From VRUE01 sp036276735 (GTDB taxonomy: Bacteria > Actinomycetota > Thermoleophilia > Solirubrobacterales > 70-9): a stretch of 64,000 nucleotides of DNA. The position numbers and the translations under genes are program-made. Position 1 is the stretch's first letter. Every line of letters starts with the position of its first letter. The stretch covers positions 41,763 to 105,762 of the forward strand of contig DASUOH010000015.1 of the NCBI GenBank assembly GCA_036276735.1, written 5' to 3'. Positions 52,640 to 60,903 of the stretch are shown in pieces. The notes beneath the pieces were generated by a model. That model did not search any database. It worked only from the letters and a program-made list of their open reading frames with translations, and was not told the origin of the DNA.

Positions 52640-53065
52640 TTAAGCCATGCCCATCTCAGGCCCGGCCGGCTGTTCCACCAGGTAGAAGCGGGCGCGGCCG
52701 AGCTCGTCGCCGTTGACGTGGACGACGGCGGCGTGGGGGCCGGCGGTCGAGAAGGTGGCGGCGGTGCCGATCGACATCACGAGGCGCTGCTCGGCGCCGG
52801 CGGGCATGCCGGGCGGGCGGCCGGTCTCGAACTCGGCCTCGAAGCCTTCGTTCAGCTCGTTGCCGTCGGGGTCCTGAATGTTGAGGCGGAGGCTGTGGCG
52901 TTTGTTGGTCTCGTCCCAGCCGACGTCGATGCCCAGCGCGATGTGGAAGCCCCATTCCTGGGGCAGCTCCGGGAACCGCAGCACGTTCCAGCCGCCGCCG
53001 TTCGTGTAGAGCTTGCCGTTGACCGACTCGCTGTGGTCGGCGAGGAGCATGAAGCCGAGGTTCAT
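52640..53065 (-). CDS. DUF6941-like protein, third gene of a three-gene operon
   Basis: The 141-residue product begins MNLGFMLLADHSESVNGKLY and has a predicted beta-sandwich pattern (HSLRLNIQDPDGNELNEGFE, VVHVNGDELGRARFYLVEQP). It matches what I recall of the DUF6941 family, whose function is unknown. Its ATG overlaps the previous gene by four bases, so the three genes 53720-52640 form a tightly coupled unit. The protein has no signal peptide or membrane segment. The acidic and aromatic composition is ordinary. Confidence 0.6.
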   Translation of the reverse strand: MNLGFMLLADHSESVNGKLYTNGGGWNVLRFPELPQEWGFHIALGIDVGWDETNKRHSLRLNIQDPDGNELNEGFEAEFETGRPPGMPAGAEQRLVMSIGTAATFSTAGPHAAVVHVNGDELGRARFYLVEQPAGPEMGMA

Positions 53066-53376
53066 TGCCGCACCGCCACGTCGGAGACGAGCTCGACCTT
53101 GCCGCCGCGGTGGAACTGCAGGTCGATCGTCTCGTTCTTGCGGTAGGTGCCAAACAGTCCCAGGTACATCGCCAGCCAGCGCCCGGCGCCGACTTTCTCC
53201 TTGACGATCTGGCGCCGGAAGACGATCTCGCCGGCGCGAACGTCGTAGTCGACGCCCTCGCGCTGTTCGACCCCGTTGACGAAGACCGTGTACGGCGCTT
53301 CGGCGCCGGGGGGAAGTGACACCCGGCGCCCCGCCGCGTAGCTGCCTTTCGGGATCTCGGCCTCGGTCACGGTCAT
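53062..53376 (-). CDS. Hypothetical protein, second gene of the three-gene operon
   Basis: The 104-residue product begins MTVTEAEIPKGSYAAGRRVS. The segment PYTVFVNGVEQREGVDYDVRAGEIVF resembles the short beta-hairpin modules seen in phage tail fibre or adhesin proteins, where a value is followed by a defining residue pair. A basic stretch (RRQIVKEKVGAGRW) and an aromatic segment (MYLGLFGTYRKNETIDLQF) follow. No enzyme motif is visible. It is coupled by four-base overlaps on both sides. Confidence 0.6.
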   Translation of the reverse strand: MTVTEAEIPKGSYAAGRRVSLPPGAEAPYTVFVNGVEQREGVDYDVRAGEIVFRRQIVKEKVGAGRWLAMYLGLFGTYRKNETIDLQFHRGGKVELVSDVAVRQ

Positions 53377-53720
53377 CGACCGAGAGTCTCGCGCACCAGG
53401 TCGAATGGCGTGTCGTAGTCGGTCGGGTCGAGCTCCTGGCGTCCGATCCCGCCGCGGAATGGCACGAATGCCCCGTCACCGCGCACATCGACCCCCGCCA
53501 CCGGCTTGCGCAGCAAACCCCTGCCGGATATCTGCAGCCGCGCCCTCACCTGATCCTCCGGCTTGAACTCGCGCAGCGCGGAGACGGTCTTCGCCGGCGG
53601 CGCAGCTGCCCTGATCTCGAGCGCGCGCCGCCGCATCTCCGCCACCGCCTCGTCCAAGTCCTCGAACGACGCATGCGAAACCTTGGAGCCGTTGCGAATC
53701 GTCAGCTTCCACTCAGCCAC
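53373..53720 (-). CDS. Hypothetical protein, first gene of the three-gene operon
   Basis: The 115-residue product starts MAEWKLTIRNGSKVSHASFE. A helix rich in Glu and Arg (DLDEAVAEMRRRALEIRAAAP) is followed by a beta segment (DQVRARLQISGRGLLRKPVAG). I do not recognise it. TAAGCT (complement of 53727-53732) lies six bases before the GTG start and marks the operon promoter. The next gene overlaps its stop by four bases. The palindrome P2 lies between this promoter and the citrate synthase gene upstream. Confidence 0.6.
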   Translation of the reverse strand: MAEWKLTIRNGSKVSHASFEDLDEAVAEMRRRALEIRAAAPPAKTVSALREFKPEDQVRARLQISGRGLLRKPVAGVDVRGDGAFVPFRGGIGRQELDPTDYDTPFDLVRETLGR

Positions 53721-53760
53721 CGGCCCAGCTTACGAAGCTCCTCGAGTTGCGGGGCGGTCG

Positions 53761-53880
53761 GGACAGGGGGTTGGGCACCCCTGCGAACGGCTTGTACTTT
53801 TTTTGCGCGGCGATTCTCGGACGGCCGCCAGACGATGTTCAAAAAAAGTTGAGAGAGGAGGGGTGCCCAACCCCCTGTCC
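53761..53880. repeat. Long palindrome P2 with perfect 22-bp arms
   Basis: Arms at 53761-53782 and 53859-53880 are perfectly complementary. They are extended outward by GCGGGGCG/CGCCCCGC (53749-53756 with 53892-53899). Inside, ACTTTTTTTG (53796-53805) pairs with CAAAAAAAGT (53840-53849), and GCGGC/GCCGC forms a central stem. It starts nine bases after the citrate synthase stop, read on the minus strand, and may terminate that gene. Confidence 0.7.
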
Positions 53881-53888
53881 TTCGACCA

Positions 53889-55289
53889 CTACGCCCCGCG
53901 CCGCGGCCGCTTGGGGCGCCGCGCCGGCGGCCCGGCGATTTTCTCCGGGCCCTGGCGCTCGCCGACCGGCAGGTAGTCGCGATCGCGCTCGCCGGTGTAG
54001 ATCTGGCGCGGCCGGGCGATTTTCTGCTCGGTGTCGTCCTTCATCTCCATCCACTGCGCGATCCAGCCGGCGGTGCGCGGGATGGCGAAGATCACCGTGA
54101 ACATCTCGGTCGGGATCTCCAGCGCCTCGTAGATGATCCCCGAGTAGAAGTCGACGTTCGGGTAGAGCTTGCGCGAGGTGAAGAAGTCGTCCTCCAGCGC
54201 CCGTTTCTCCAGCTCGCGGGCGATCTCGACCAGCGGGTTGTACTCGGTCGCTTCGAAGACCTGCTCCATGTGCTGCTGGATGATTCGCGCCCGCGGGTCG
54301 TAGTTCTTGTAGACGCGGTGCCCGAAGCCCATCAGTTTCTCTTCGCGGTTCTTGACCCGCGCGAGGAAGTCGGGGATGTTCTCGGTCGACTCGATCCGCC
54401 GCAGCATGCGCAGCACCGCCTCGTTGGCGCCGCCGTGCAGCGGCCCGTAGAGCGCCGCGACTCCCGCCGCCACCGCGGAGTAGGGATCGACGTCGGAGGA
54501 GCCGACCCCGCGCACCGCGCTGGTCGAGCAGTTCTGTTCGTGGTCGGCGTGGAGGATGAAGAGCACGTCGAGCGCCCGCGCGAGCCGCGGGTCGGGCTCG
54601 TACTTGACCTCGGTCTTCTTGAACATCATCGAGAGGAAGTTCTCGGCGAAGTTGAGGTCGTTGTCGGCGTAGACGTAGGGCAGGCCGCGGTTGTGGCGGT
54701 AGGAGAAGGCGGCGAGGGTCGGCATCTTGGCGATCAGCCGCACTGCCGCCATGTAACGCTCCTCTTCGTCTTCGGTGTGCTTGGCGTCGGGGTAGAAGGT
54801 CGACAGCGCCCCCACCCCCGCCAGCAGCATCCCCATCGGGTGAGCGTCGTAGCGGAAGCCTTTGAAGAATTCCTTCAGGTCCTCGTGGACGAAGGTGTGG
54901 TGAGTGATGTCGAAGACCCAGCGGTCGAGCTGCGGCTGGGTCGGCAGCTCGCCGAAGATCAGCAGATAGGCGACCTCGAGGAAGGTCGAGCGCTCGCAGA
55001 GCTGCTCGATCGGGTAGCCGCGGTGCTGGAGGACGCCCGCTTCGCCGTCGATGTAGGTGATCGCCGAGCGGCAGGACGCGGTGTTGGTGAAGGCCGGGTC
55101 GTAGGCCATCATCCCGAATTCGTCCTCGTCGACTTTGATCTGGCGCAGGTCCATCGCCCGCACCGTGCCGTCGGCGATCGGCAGCTCGTAGGTGCGGCCG
55201 GTGCGGTTATCGGTGACGGTCAGCGAGTCCGAGCCGGTGGCGGCGCCCCCGTCGGCGGCTACTCCTGCGGTCTGCTGCTCGGTGGCCAT
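53889..55289 (-). CDS. gltA: Citrate synthase
   Basis: The 466-residue type II-like enzyme condenses oxaloacetate and acetyl-CoA. Catalytic residues are in FILHADHEQNCST (His), YGPLHGGANEAVLRML (His) and NVDFYSGIIYEAL (Asp). The N-terminal beta-domain (RTYELPIADGTVRAMDLRQI) and the ITYIDGEAGVLQHRGYPIEQL segment are typical of hexameric NADH-sensitive bacterial enzymes. The C-terminus is basic (RRPKRPRRGA). The ATG at 55289 has AGGAGG at the right distance; a GTG three bases earlier would be too close. It stands alone, followed by palindrome P2. Confidence 0.96.
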   Translation of the reverse strand: MATEQQTAGVAADGGAATGSDSLTVTDNRTGRTYELPIADGTVRAMDLRQIKVDEDEFGMMAYDPAFTNTASCRSAITYIDGEAGVLQHRGYPIEQLCERSTFLEVAYLLIFGELPTQPQLDRWVFDITHHTFVHEDLKEFFKGFRYDAHPMGMLLAGVGALSTFYPDAKHTEDEEERYMAAVRLIAKMPTLAAFSYRHNRGLPYVYADNDLNFAENFLSMMFKKTEVKYEPDPRLARALDVLFILHADHEQNCSTSAVRGVGSSDVDPYSAVAAGVAALYGPLHGGANEAVLRMLRRIESTENIPDFLARVKNREEKLMGFGHRVYKNYDPRARIIQQHMEQVFEATEYNPLVEIARELEKRALEDDFFTSRKLYPNVDFYSGIIYEALEIPTEMFTVIFAIPRTAGWIAQWMEMKDDTEQKIARPRQIYTGERDRDYLPVGERQGPEKIAGPPARRPKRPRRGA

Positions 55290-55344
55290 CACCCCTCCTT
55301 CGAGCTCGTCCTTCTACGACTCAGAGCAGCCAGTATCGCAGTTA

Positions 55345-56271
55345 CTACGCGCCGGCCGGCAGCGGCTCGAAGCGCGTCATCGCGATCAGATCGGCGAAGC
55401 GATCGTCGATCTCCTCGCGGGTAAGCCGTGTCACCCGCTCGGTCCCGAACTCCTCGACGTTGAAGGAGGCGAGCACGGTCCCGTAGCCCATCGCCCGCCG
55501 CAGCGCCGCGTCGTCGACCTCGCCACCGTGGCTGTCGAGGTAGCCCAGGAAGCCGCCGGCAAAGCTGTCGCCCGCCCCGGTCGGGTCGCGGACATCCTCG
55601 AGCGGGAAGCCGGGCAGGGCGAAGAAGCCGTCGCCGGTGAAGAGGGCTGCTCCGTACTCCCCCTGCTTGGCGACGACGGCGCTGGGCCCGCGCTCCATCA
55701 CGGCGCGAGCAGCCCGGGCGAGGTTCGACTCCCCAGTCAGCTGGCGAATCTCCGCATCGTTGACGATCACGCAGTCAACCTCGGCGATCGCCGCCCAGAG
55801 CGAGTCGGTGGCGGTCTCGATCCAGAGGTTCATCGAGTCGAGCGCGCAGAAGCGGGCGCCGGGGCACTGGGCGCGGACCTGGCGCTGCAGGTCCGGCTGG
55901 ATGTTGGCGAGGAAGAGGACGTCGGCGGCCTTCGTCTCCTCGGAGAGCTTCGGCTCGAAGTCGCCGAAGACGCCGAGCCGGGTGTCCTCGGTGTGGGCGA
56001 CGTTGAGGTCGAAGTCGTAGCGGCCGCGCCAGAAGAACGACTGACCGCCCTCGACCCGCTCGATGTCGCCGGTGTGGACCCCGCGGCTCTCCAGCAGCTC
56101 GAACTCGGCCGTGCCGAAATCGTCGCCGACCGGGCCGACCGGGCGGACGTCGGTGAAGAAGCTGGCGGCGAGGGAGAAGTGGACGGCGGTGCCGCCGACC
56201 ATGCGCTCGCGCTCGCCGAACGGCGTCTTTACGGAGTCGAAGGCAATTGAGCCGACTACGGTGAGGGACAT
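55345..56271 (-). CDS. PfkB-family carbohydrate/nucleoside kinase
   Basis: The 308-residue protein has the ribokinase fold. GGTAVHFSLAASFF is the N-terminal glycine-rich substrate segment, and DPTGAGDSFAGGFLGYLD carries the anion-hole GAGD and catalytic Asp. VIVNDAEIRQLTG and VVAKQGEYGAALF are further signatures. The substrate could be a sugar or a nucleoside; the sequence alone does not tell. TATACC (complement of 56282-56287) ten bases upstream of the ATG marks its promoter, and palindrome P3 begins at that element. Confidence 0.85.
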   Translation of the reverse strand: MSLTVVGSIAFDSVKTPFGERERMVGGTAVHFSLAASFFTDVRPVGPVGDDFGTAEFELLESRGVHTGDIERVEGGQSFFWRGRYDFDLNVAHTEDTRLGVFGDFEPKLSEETKAADVLFLANIQPDLQRQVRAQCPGARFCALDSMNLWIETATDSLWAAIAEVDCVIVNDAEIRQLTGESNLARAARAVMERGPSAVVAKQGEYGAALFTGDGFFALPGFPLEDVRDPTGAGDSFAGGFLGYLDSHGGEVDDAALRRAMGYGTVLASFNVEEFGTERVTRLTREEIDDRFADLIAMTRFEPLPAGA

Positions 56272-56286
56272 TTGAGCGGAGGGTAT

Positions 56287-56415
56287 AGCGGTCGGGCATG
56301 CCTTGTCGGGCTCCTCACACCCGCCTGGCGGCGGGTGTGAGGAGGAGCCGCTTCGCGGCAGGAATCACTCCGCGGTGTCGATTGGAGGAACCCGAGCAAG
56401 GCATGCCCGACCGCT
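56287..56415. repeat. Long palindrome P3 with branched interior between divergent promoters
   Basis: Perfect 19-bp arms (56287-56305 with 56397-56415) are extended by CGGG/CCCG. They enclose a perfect 15-bp hairpin (56311-56344, loop TGGC) and a smaller GCCGC-TTC-GCGGC stem (56347-56359), giving a multi-branched fold. It lies between the kinase promoter and the quinone reductase promoter, so neither transcript includes it. Confidence 0.7.
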
Positions 56416-56496
56416 TTCGCGGAGCCGGCGAGCAGGCCCGACCGCTATGTGCCAGCGCGCACGCCCCCGTTTCTCCAGGCCAATAAGGTTGCCCGC

Positions 56497-57444
56497 GTGA
56501 AAGCCGTGCAGATAGAGGAGTTCGGCGGGCCGGAGAAGCTTCAGTACCGCGACGTGGAGGACCCGCAGCCGGCCGACGGGATGGTCGTCGTGGACGTCGC
56601 GAGGGCGGGGGTCAATTTCGCCGACACGCACGCGACGCGAAACGACTACCTGGCCGAGCAGGAGCTTCCGCTGATTCCGGGCGCCGAGGTAAGCGGGCGG
56701 ACGCCGGACGGACGGCGGGTTGCGGCGATCCTGCCCTCGGGCGCCTACGCGCAGAAGGTCGCGGTGCCGGAGGGCTTCCTGATCCCGGTTCCCGACGAGG
56801 TCGACGACGACCGCGCCGCCGGATTGCTCCTGCAGGGGCTGACCGCGATGGCGCTGGTGCGGCGCTGCGCGCGCCTCGAGCAGGGGGAGACGGTCGTCGT
56901 CGAGGCGGCGGCCGGCGGCACCGGCTCGCTCTCGGTGCAGCTCGCGAAGCGGGCCGGTGCGCGGGTGATCGGACTCGCCTCCAGCGAGGAGAAGCGGGCG
57001 CTGGTCGAGCGGCTCGGCGCCGACGCCACGGTCGACTCGCGCTCCGACGATCTCAAGGCGGCGATCCTCGCCGCCAACGACGGCAACAGAGTCGACGCCA
57101 TCCTCCACATGAGCGGCGGCGACGCCTTCGACGCTGAGATGAGGACCCTGGCGCCGCTTGGCCGCATGGTCGTCTTCGGCATCGCCTCGCGCCAACAACG
57201 CGAGGTCTCGACCGCGGCGCTGCTGCGGGGCTCCAAGGCGGTGCTCGGCTTCTGGCTCGCGCATTTGCTGATGCGACCGCAGGAGGTGGCGCCGATGATC
57301 GGAGAGCTCTTCTCGCTGGTCGGGGGCGGCGAGCTCGAACTCGAGATCGGCGGCGTCTACCCTCTCTCCGAAGCGGCGCGCGCCCACGAAGACCTGATCG
57401 CCCGCCGCACCACCGGCAAGCTCCTCCTGGACCCCGCTGCATGA
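56497..57444 (+). CDS. NADPH:quinone reductase / zeta-crystallin-type MDR protein
   Basis: The 315-residue protein is a zinc-free medium-chain reductase. VARAGVNFADTHATRNDY matches the QOR substrate segment, and EAAAGGTGSLSVQLAKRAGARVIG is the NADPH-binding AAAGGVG-type motif. The catalytic zinc cysteines are absent. It probably reduces quinones or enones. The GTG at 56497 is supported by TAAGGT (56484-56489) seven bases upstream. Its stop overlaps the helicase ATG by four bases, so the two are coupled although functionally unrelated. Confidence 0.87.
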   Translation: MKAVQIEEFGGPEKLQYRDVEDPQPADGMVVVDVARAGVNFADTHATRNDYLAEQELPLIPGAEVSGRTPDGRRVAAILPSGAYAQKVAVPEGFLIPVPDEVDDDRAAGLLLQGLTAMALVRRCARLEQGETVVVEAAAGGTGSLSVQLAKRAGARVIGLASSEEKRALVERLGADATVDSRSDDLKAAILAANDGNRVDAILHMSGGDAFDAEMRTLAPLGRMVVFGIASRQQREVSTAALLRGSKAVLGFWLAHLLMRPQEVAPMIGELFSLVGGGELELEIGGVYPLSEAARAHEDLIARRTTGKLLLDPAA

Positions 57445-58898
57445 CCGCCTTCCGCGAACTGGGCCTCGCGCCCGAGATCCAACAGGCGCTTGACGAGCTG
57501 GGTTACAAGGACCCGACGCCGATCCAGGAAAAAGCGATCCCGGAGCTGCTCGCCGGCCACGATGTGATCGGCCAGGCGCAGACCGGGACCGGCAAGACCG
57601 CCGCCTTCGGCCTGCCCTTGCTCCAGTACGTCGACCCGAGCGACGACGAGGTGCAGGCGGTTGTCCTCACCCCCACCCGCGAGCTCTGCATTCAGGTGAC
57701 CCAGGCGCTACGCGCCTACGCCGAGCACCTCGACGTCGAGATCGTCGCGGTCTTCGGCGGCGCCCCGATCCGCTCGCAGCAGTCGCAGCTGCGGGCCGGC
57801 GCCCAGGTCGTCGTCGCCACCGTCGGCCGCATGATGGACCTGATGCAGCGCCGCTCGCTGGTCCTCACGGCGGCCCGCTACGTCGTCCTCGATGAGGCCG
57901 ACGAGATGCTCGACCTGGGCTTCATCGAGGACGTCGAGAAGATTCTGCGGATGTGTCCGAGCGGCCGCCAGACGGCGCTCTTCTCGGCGACGATGCCGCC
58001 GCCGATCAAGAAGCTCGCCGAGAGCTACATGTACGACCCGACGACGATCAAAATCACGCCGAAGAAGCTGACCGTCGACGCGATCGAGCAGGCCTACGTC
58101 GAGGTCGGAGCCAAAGACAAGGCGGCGCGCCTGGTCAAGCTGGTGAAGGAGGAGGAACCCGAGCAGGCGATCGTCTTCTGCCGCACCAAGATCGGCGCCT
58201 CGCGTTTGGAGCGGACGCTCAAGGACAAGGGGCTCGACGTCAAGGCATTGCACGGCGACATGAGCCAGGGCTCCCGTGACGGCGTCATGATCGCCTTCAA
58301 GGACCACCGCCTGCGGCTGCTCGTCGCCACCGACATCGCGGCGCGCGGACTCGACGTCGAGCACGTCACCCACGTCATCAACTTCGACGTGCCGGCCTCC
58401 TCAGAGGTCTACGTGCATCGGATCGGCCGCACCGGCCGGGTTGGGCGCACCGGCCGGGCGATCACCTTCGTGACGCCGGCCGAGCGCGACGAGATCGGCC
58501 GCATCGAGCGCGACGTCAAGACCTCGATCGGCGAGTGGGAGAGCCCCGAGGAGCGGCTCGAGCACGCGCCGCGGCCACGCAGCCGCCGGCGCGAGCAGCG
58601 CGAGACGGCACCGGCCGGCGTCGAGGCGGCAGTCGAGGACGTTGCTGGAGCCGGTGACGGCAAGGGCACCAAGCTCTTCGTCAACCGCGGCGAGCGCAGC
58701 GGCATCACCGAGGAGCACCTGCGCTGGGCGCTGCGCGAGGGGGCAGTCCTTCCCGACGAGGCGGTCCACGACGTCCGCGTCCTACACCGCTTCTCCTTCG
58801 TCGAGGTCGACCCCGCCCAGGCCGAGCGCACCGTCGAGTTCCTCGACGGCACCAAGCTGAACGGCCGCGAGATCCGCCTCGAGATCGCGAAGAGCTAG
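57441..58898 (+). CDS. DEAD-box RNA helicase with C-terminal RNA-binding domain
   Basis: The 485-residue protein has all core motifs: Q-motif TPIQEKAIPELLAGHD, motif I AQTGTGKT, PTREL, motif II LDEADEML, motif III FSATMP, the ARGLDVEHV segment and motif VI YVHRIGRTGR. After a basic linker (about 370-405) it ends in a DbpA/CsdA-type RNA-binding domain (GTKLFVNRGERSGITEEHLRWAL). It probably remodels rRNA or mRNA during ribosome assembly or cold adaptation. It is translationally coupled to the quinone reductase gene. Confidence 0.92.
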   Translation: MTAFRELGLAPEIQQALDELGYKDPTPIQEKAIPELLAGHDVIGQAQTGTGKTAAFGLPLLQYVDPSDDEVQAVVLTPTRELCIQVTQALRAYAEHLDVEIVAVFGGAPIRSQQSQLRAGAQVVVATVGRMMDLMQRRSLVLTAARYVVLDEADEMLDLGFIEDVEKILRMCPSGRQTALFSATMPPPIKKLAESYMYDPTTIKITPKKLTVDAIEQAYVEVGAKDKAARLVKLVKEEEPEQAIVFCRTKIGASRLERTLKDKGLDVKALHGDMSQGSRDGVMIAFKDHRLRLLVATDIAARGLDVEHVTHVINFDVPASSEVYVHRIGRTGRVGRTGRAITFVTPAERDEIGRIERDVKTSIGEWESPEERLEHAPRPRSRRREQRETAPAGVEAAVEDVAGAGDGKGTKLFVNRGERSGITEEHLRWALREGAVLPDEAVHDVRVLHRFSFVEVDPAQAERTVEFLDGTKLNGREIRLEIAKS

Positions 58899-58940
58899 AT
58901 CAGCAGAGAGCCGACCGGCTCTTCAGGTAATCTTTTGTCT

Positions 58941-59246
58941 GTGTCCGTATTGGGCCAGCTAGTTCGGGAGATGAGGCTTGCCGCTGAGCTATCGCAGCGC
59001 GATCTCGCGACGCGGGCCGGTACCTCACAGCCGGCAATCGCTCGTTACGAGAAAGGCGTGGCGATGCCGGCGTGGGACACACTTCAACGGCTGGCATTTG
59101 CCACTGGGCACGCATTGAAGGTCAGCGTCGTCCCTCTCCCCAGGGCGGGAACCCCGGAGTTGGCGGAGTTGATGCTCGAATGGAGTCCGCTTGAGCGTCT
59201 TTGGGCGTTGAAACATTACGCGCGGACCGAGCTTCAAACGCCCTAA
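58941..59246 (+). CDS. XRE-family helix-turn-helix regulator
   Basis: The 101-residue protein has an N-terminal Cro/C1-type HTH (LVREMRLAAELSQRDLATRA, then TSQPAIARYEKGVAMPAWDT). A helical C-terminal half (LAELMLEWSPLERLWALKHY) may dimerise or bind a partner protein. TAATCT (58928-58933) seven bases upstream of the GTG at 58941 supports this start over a TTG at 58935. Similar proteins often accompany nuclease or nucleotidyltransferase genes, but none is adjacent. Its stop overlaps the response regulator gene by four bases, tail to tail. Confidence 0.75.
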   Translation: MSVLGQLVREMRLAAELSQRDLATRAGTSQPAIARYEKGVAMPAWDTLQRLAFATGHALKVSVVPLPRAGTPELAELMLEWSPLERLWALKHYARTELQTP

Positions 59247-59602
59247 GTCAACTCGCGGATCCGAGCGAACAGCCGCTCGAAGTCGACTGGCTTGGTGACG
59301 AAGCCGTCGATCCCCAGGTCGCCGTCGCCTTCGGAGTCGGCGCCGTGCTTGTGGGCGCTGACGATCAGCGCCGGGGTGTCGACTCCGACGGCGCGCAGCT
59401 CGCGCAGCGCGTCGATGCCGGACTTGCGGGGCATCATCGCGTCGAGCAGGAGGAGATCGGGAGCCGCATCACCGCTGGCCATCAGGTCGACGGCCTCCTG
59501 GCCGTCGCACGCGGTCACCACCTCGTGCCCCTCCATCTCCAAGCGGGTGCGGAGCAGCAGCAGGATCGTCTCCGAGTCGTCGGCGACGAGGATGCGGGCC
59601 AT
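59243..59602 (-). CDS. Response regulator, receiver domain only
   Basis: The 119-residue protein is a stand-alone CheY-like receiver. Acidic residues Asp8 and Asp9 and the phosphorylatable Asp54 (LLLLDAMMPRKSG) are present, as are Ser82 and the conserved Lys104 (FVTKPVDF). With no output domain it must signal through protein contact. Its ATG overlaps the stop of the sensor kinase gene, so kinase and regulator form a coupled two-component pair. Partners downstream are unknown. Confidence 0.9.
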   Translation of the reverse strand: MARILVADDSETILLLLRTRLEMEGHEVVTACDGQEAVDLMASGDAAPDLLLLDAMMPRKSGIDALRELRAVGVDTPALIVSAHKHGADSEGDGDLGIDGFVTKPVDFERLFARIRELT

Positions 59603-60903
59603 CAGATCGCCTCGACTCGGTCGCCGACGATCGCGACCGGCAGCCGGAAGCGGAAGGTCGAGCCGGCGCCCACCGTCGACTCGGCCGCGATCGTGCCGCC
59701 GTGCAGCTCGACCAGCGACTTCGAGATGGCCAGGCCAAGCCCGGTGCCGCCGACCCGCTGCGTCATCCCGGCGTCGCCGCGGGTGAAGCGCTCGAAGATG
59801 TGGTCGAGCTGCTCGCTCGGTATTCCGGGTCCGTCGTCGCTCACCGCGATCTCCACCTCGGCATCGTGACGGCGGGCCTTGACCGAGATCGTCGCTCCGT
59901 CCGGGCAGTACTCATTCGCATTCGTAAGCAGATTCACCAGTACTTGGCGGACCCGGTCGCGGTCGGCGTTGACCAGCGGCAGCTCCGCATCGATCTCCTC
60001 GCGCAGCTCCTGCCCGCGCACCTCGGTCTGGCCCCGCAGCGAGCGGGTCGCCTCTTCGACCAGCGGCGCCACCTCGGTCGGGCTTGGAGCGATCGTCAGC
60101 CGGCCGGCGTCGCTGCGTGCCAGGTCGAGCAGATCGTTGAGGAGGCGGACGACGTGGCGGGTGTTGTCGAGGATGATCTCGACCGTCTCCGCCTGCTTGG
60201 GGCTGAGTTTTTCGCGCTCCAGCATCAGCAGCTCGGCGAAGCCCTGGACCGAGGTCAGCGGGCTGCGCAGCTCGTGCGAGGCGGTCAGCACGAACTCGTC
60301 TTTCATCCGTTCGAGCTGGTCGCGTTCGCCGGCGCGCCGCTGCAGCTCCTCGGCCATCTCGTTGAAGGCGGCGCCGAGCTGCGCGGTCTCAGACAGGCCG
60401 CCGACCGTCACGCGCGCCTCCAGGTCGCCGCCCGCGAGCCGTTCGGAGGCGTCGACCAGGTCCTCGAGCGGCCGCCGCATCGAGGAGATCAGGCCGCTGA
60501 AGAGGAGCGCCGCGCCGGTGAGGCCGGCGATCAGCCCGGCCCCGACGAGAAGCGCCGTGTCGCGGGTTTGGTCGTCGATCTCCTGGCGCAGCGCCGCGCG
60601 ATGCCGCTGCTCCGCGACCACCCGCCTTCTGGCCATCGCCGGTTGCTGGCCGCGGGCGAGCCGCTCCCGCGCCTGGATCTCGATCCGGTAGGAGCGGGCC
60701 GTGGAGTCCTCGAAGTCCTGGCGCTGCTGGAGGAAGCGGGCGACGCCGATCATCGCCAGCCCGGTCAGTACCGCGAAGGCGATCGCGAAGCCGATCGTCA
60801 GCCGGTTGGCGAGGGAAGGGCTCAGCCTGAGTCGTCTTCGGGAATATGCTTGCCGCGCGATGAGCGACGAGGCTACCGGCACGACGGACGCCCCGCCCGG
60901 CAT
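59602..60903 (-). CDS. Membrane sensor histidine kinase
   Basis: The 433-residue kinase has two membrane helices (about 33-58 and 117-138) around a short 60-residue extracytoplasmic segment, and a HAMP domain (to about 193). The HisKA H-box ASHELRSPLTS carries the phospho-acceptor His210. A HATPase domain follows with NLLTNANEYCPDG (N-box), DDGPGIP and GTGLGLAISKS. The start is uncertain. The ATG at 60903 makes the gene overlap the divergent phosphotransferase gene by 44 bases, and no ATG or GTG lies between there and the first membrane helix except a GTG at 60882. It is coupled to the receiver gene. Confidence 0.87.
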   Translation of the reverse strand: MPGGASVVPVASSLIARQAYSRRRLRLSPSLANRLTIGFAIAFAVLTGLAMIGVARFLQQRQDFEDSTARSYRIEIQARERLARGQQPAMARRRVVAEQRHRAALRQEIDDQTRDTALLVGAGLIAGLTGAALLFSGLISSMRRPLEDLVDASERLAGGDLEARVTVGGLSETAQLGAAFNEMAEELQRRAGERDQLERMKDEFVLTASHELRSPLTSVQGFAELLMLEREKLSPKQAETVEIILDNTRHVVRLLNDLLDLARSDAGRLTIAPSPTEVAPLVEEATRSLRGQTEVRGQELREEIDAELPLVNADRDRVRQVLVNLLTNANEYCPDGATISVKARRHDAEVEIAVSDDGPGIPSEQLDHIFERFTRGDAGMTQRVGGTGLGLAISKSLVELHGGTIAAESTVGAGSTFRFRLPVAIVGDRVEAI

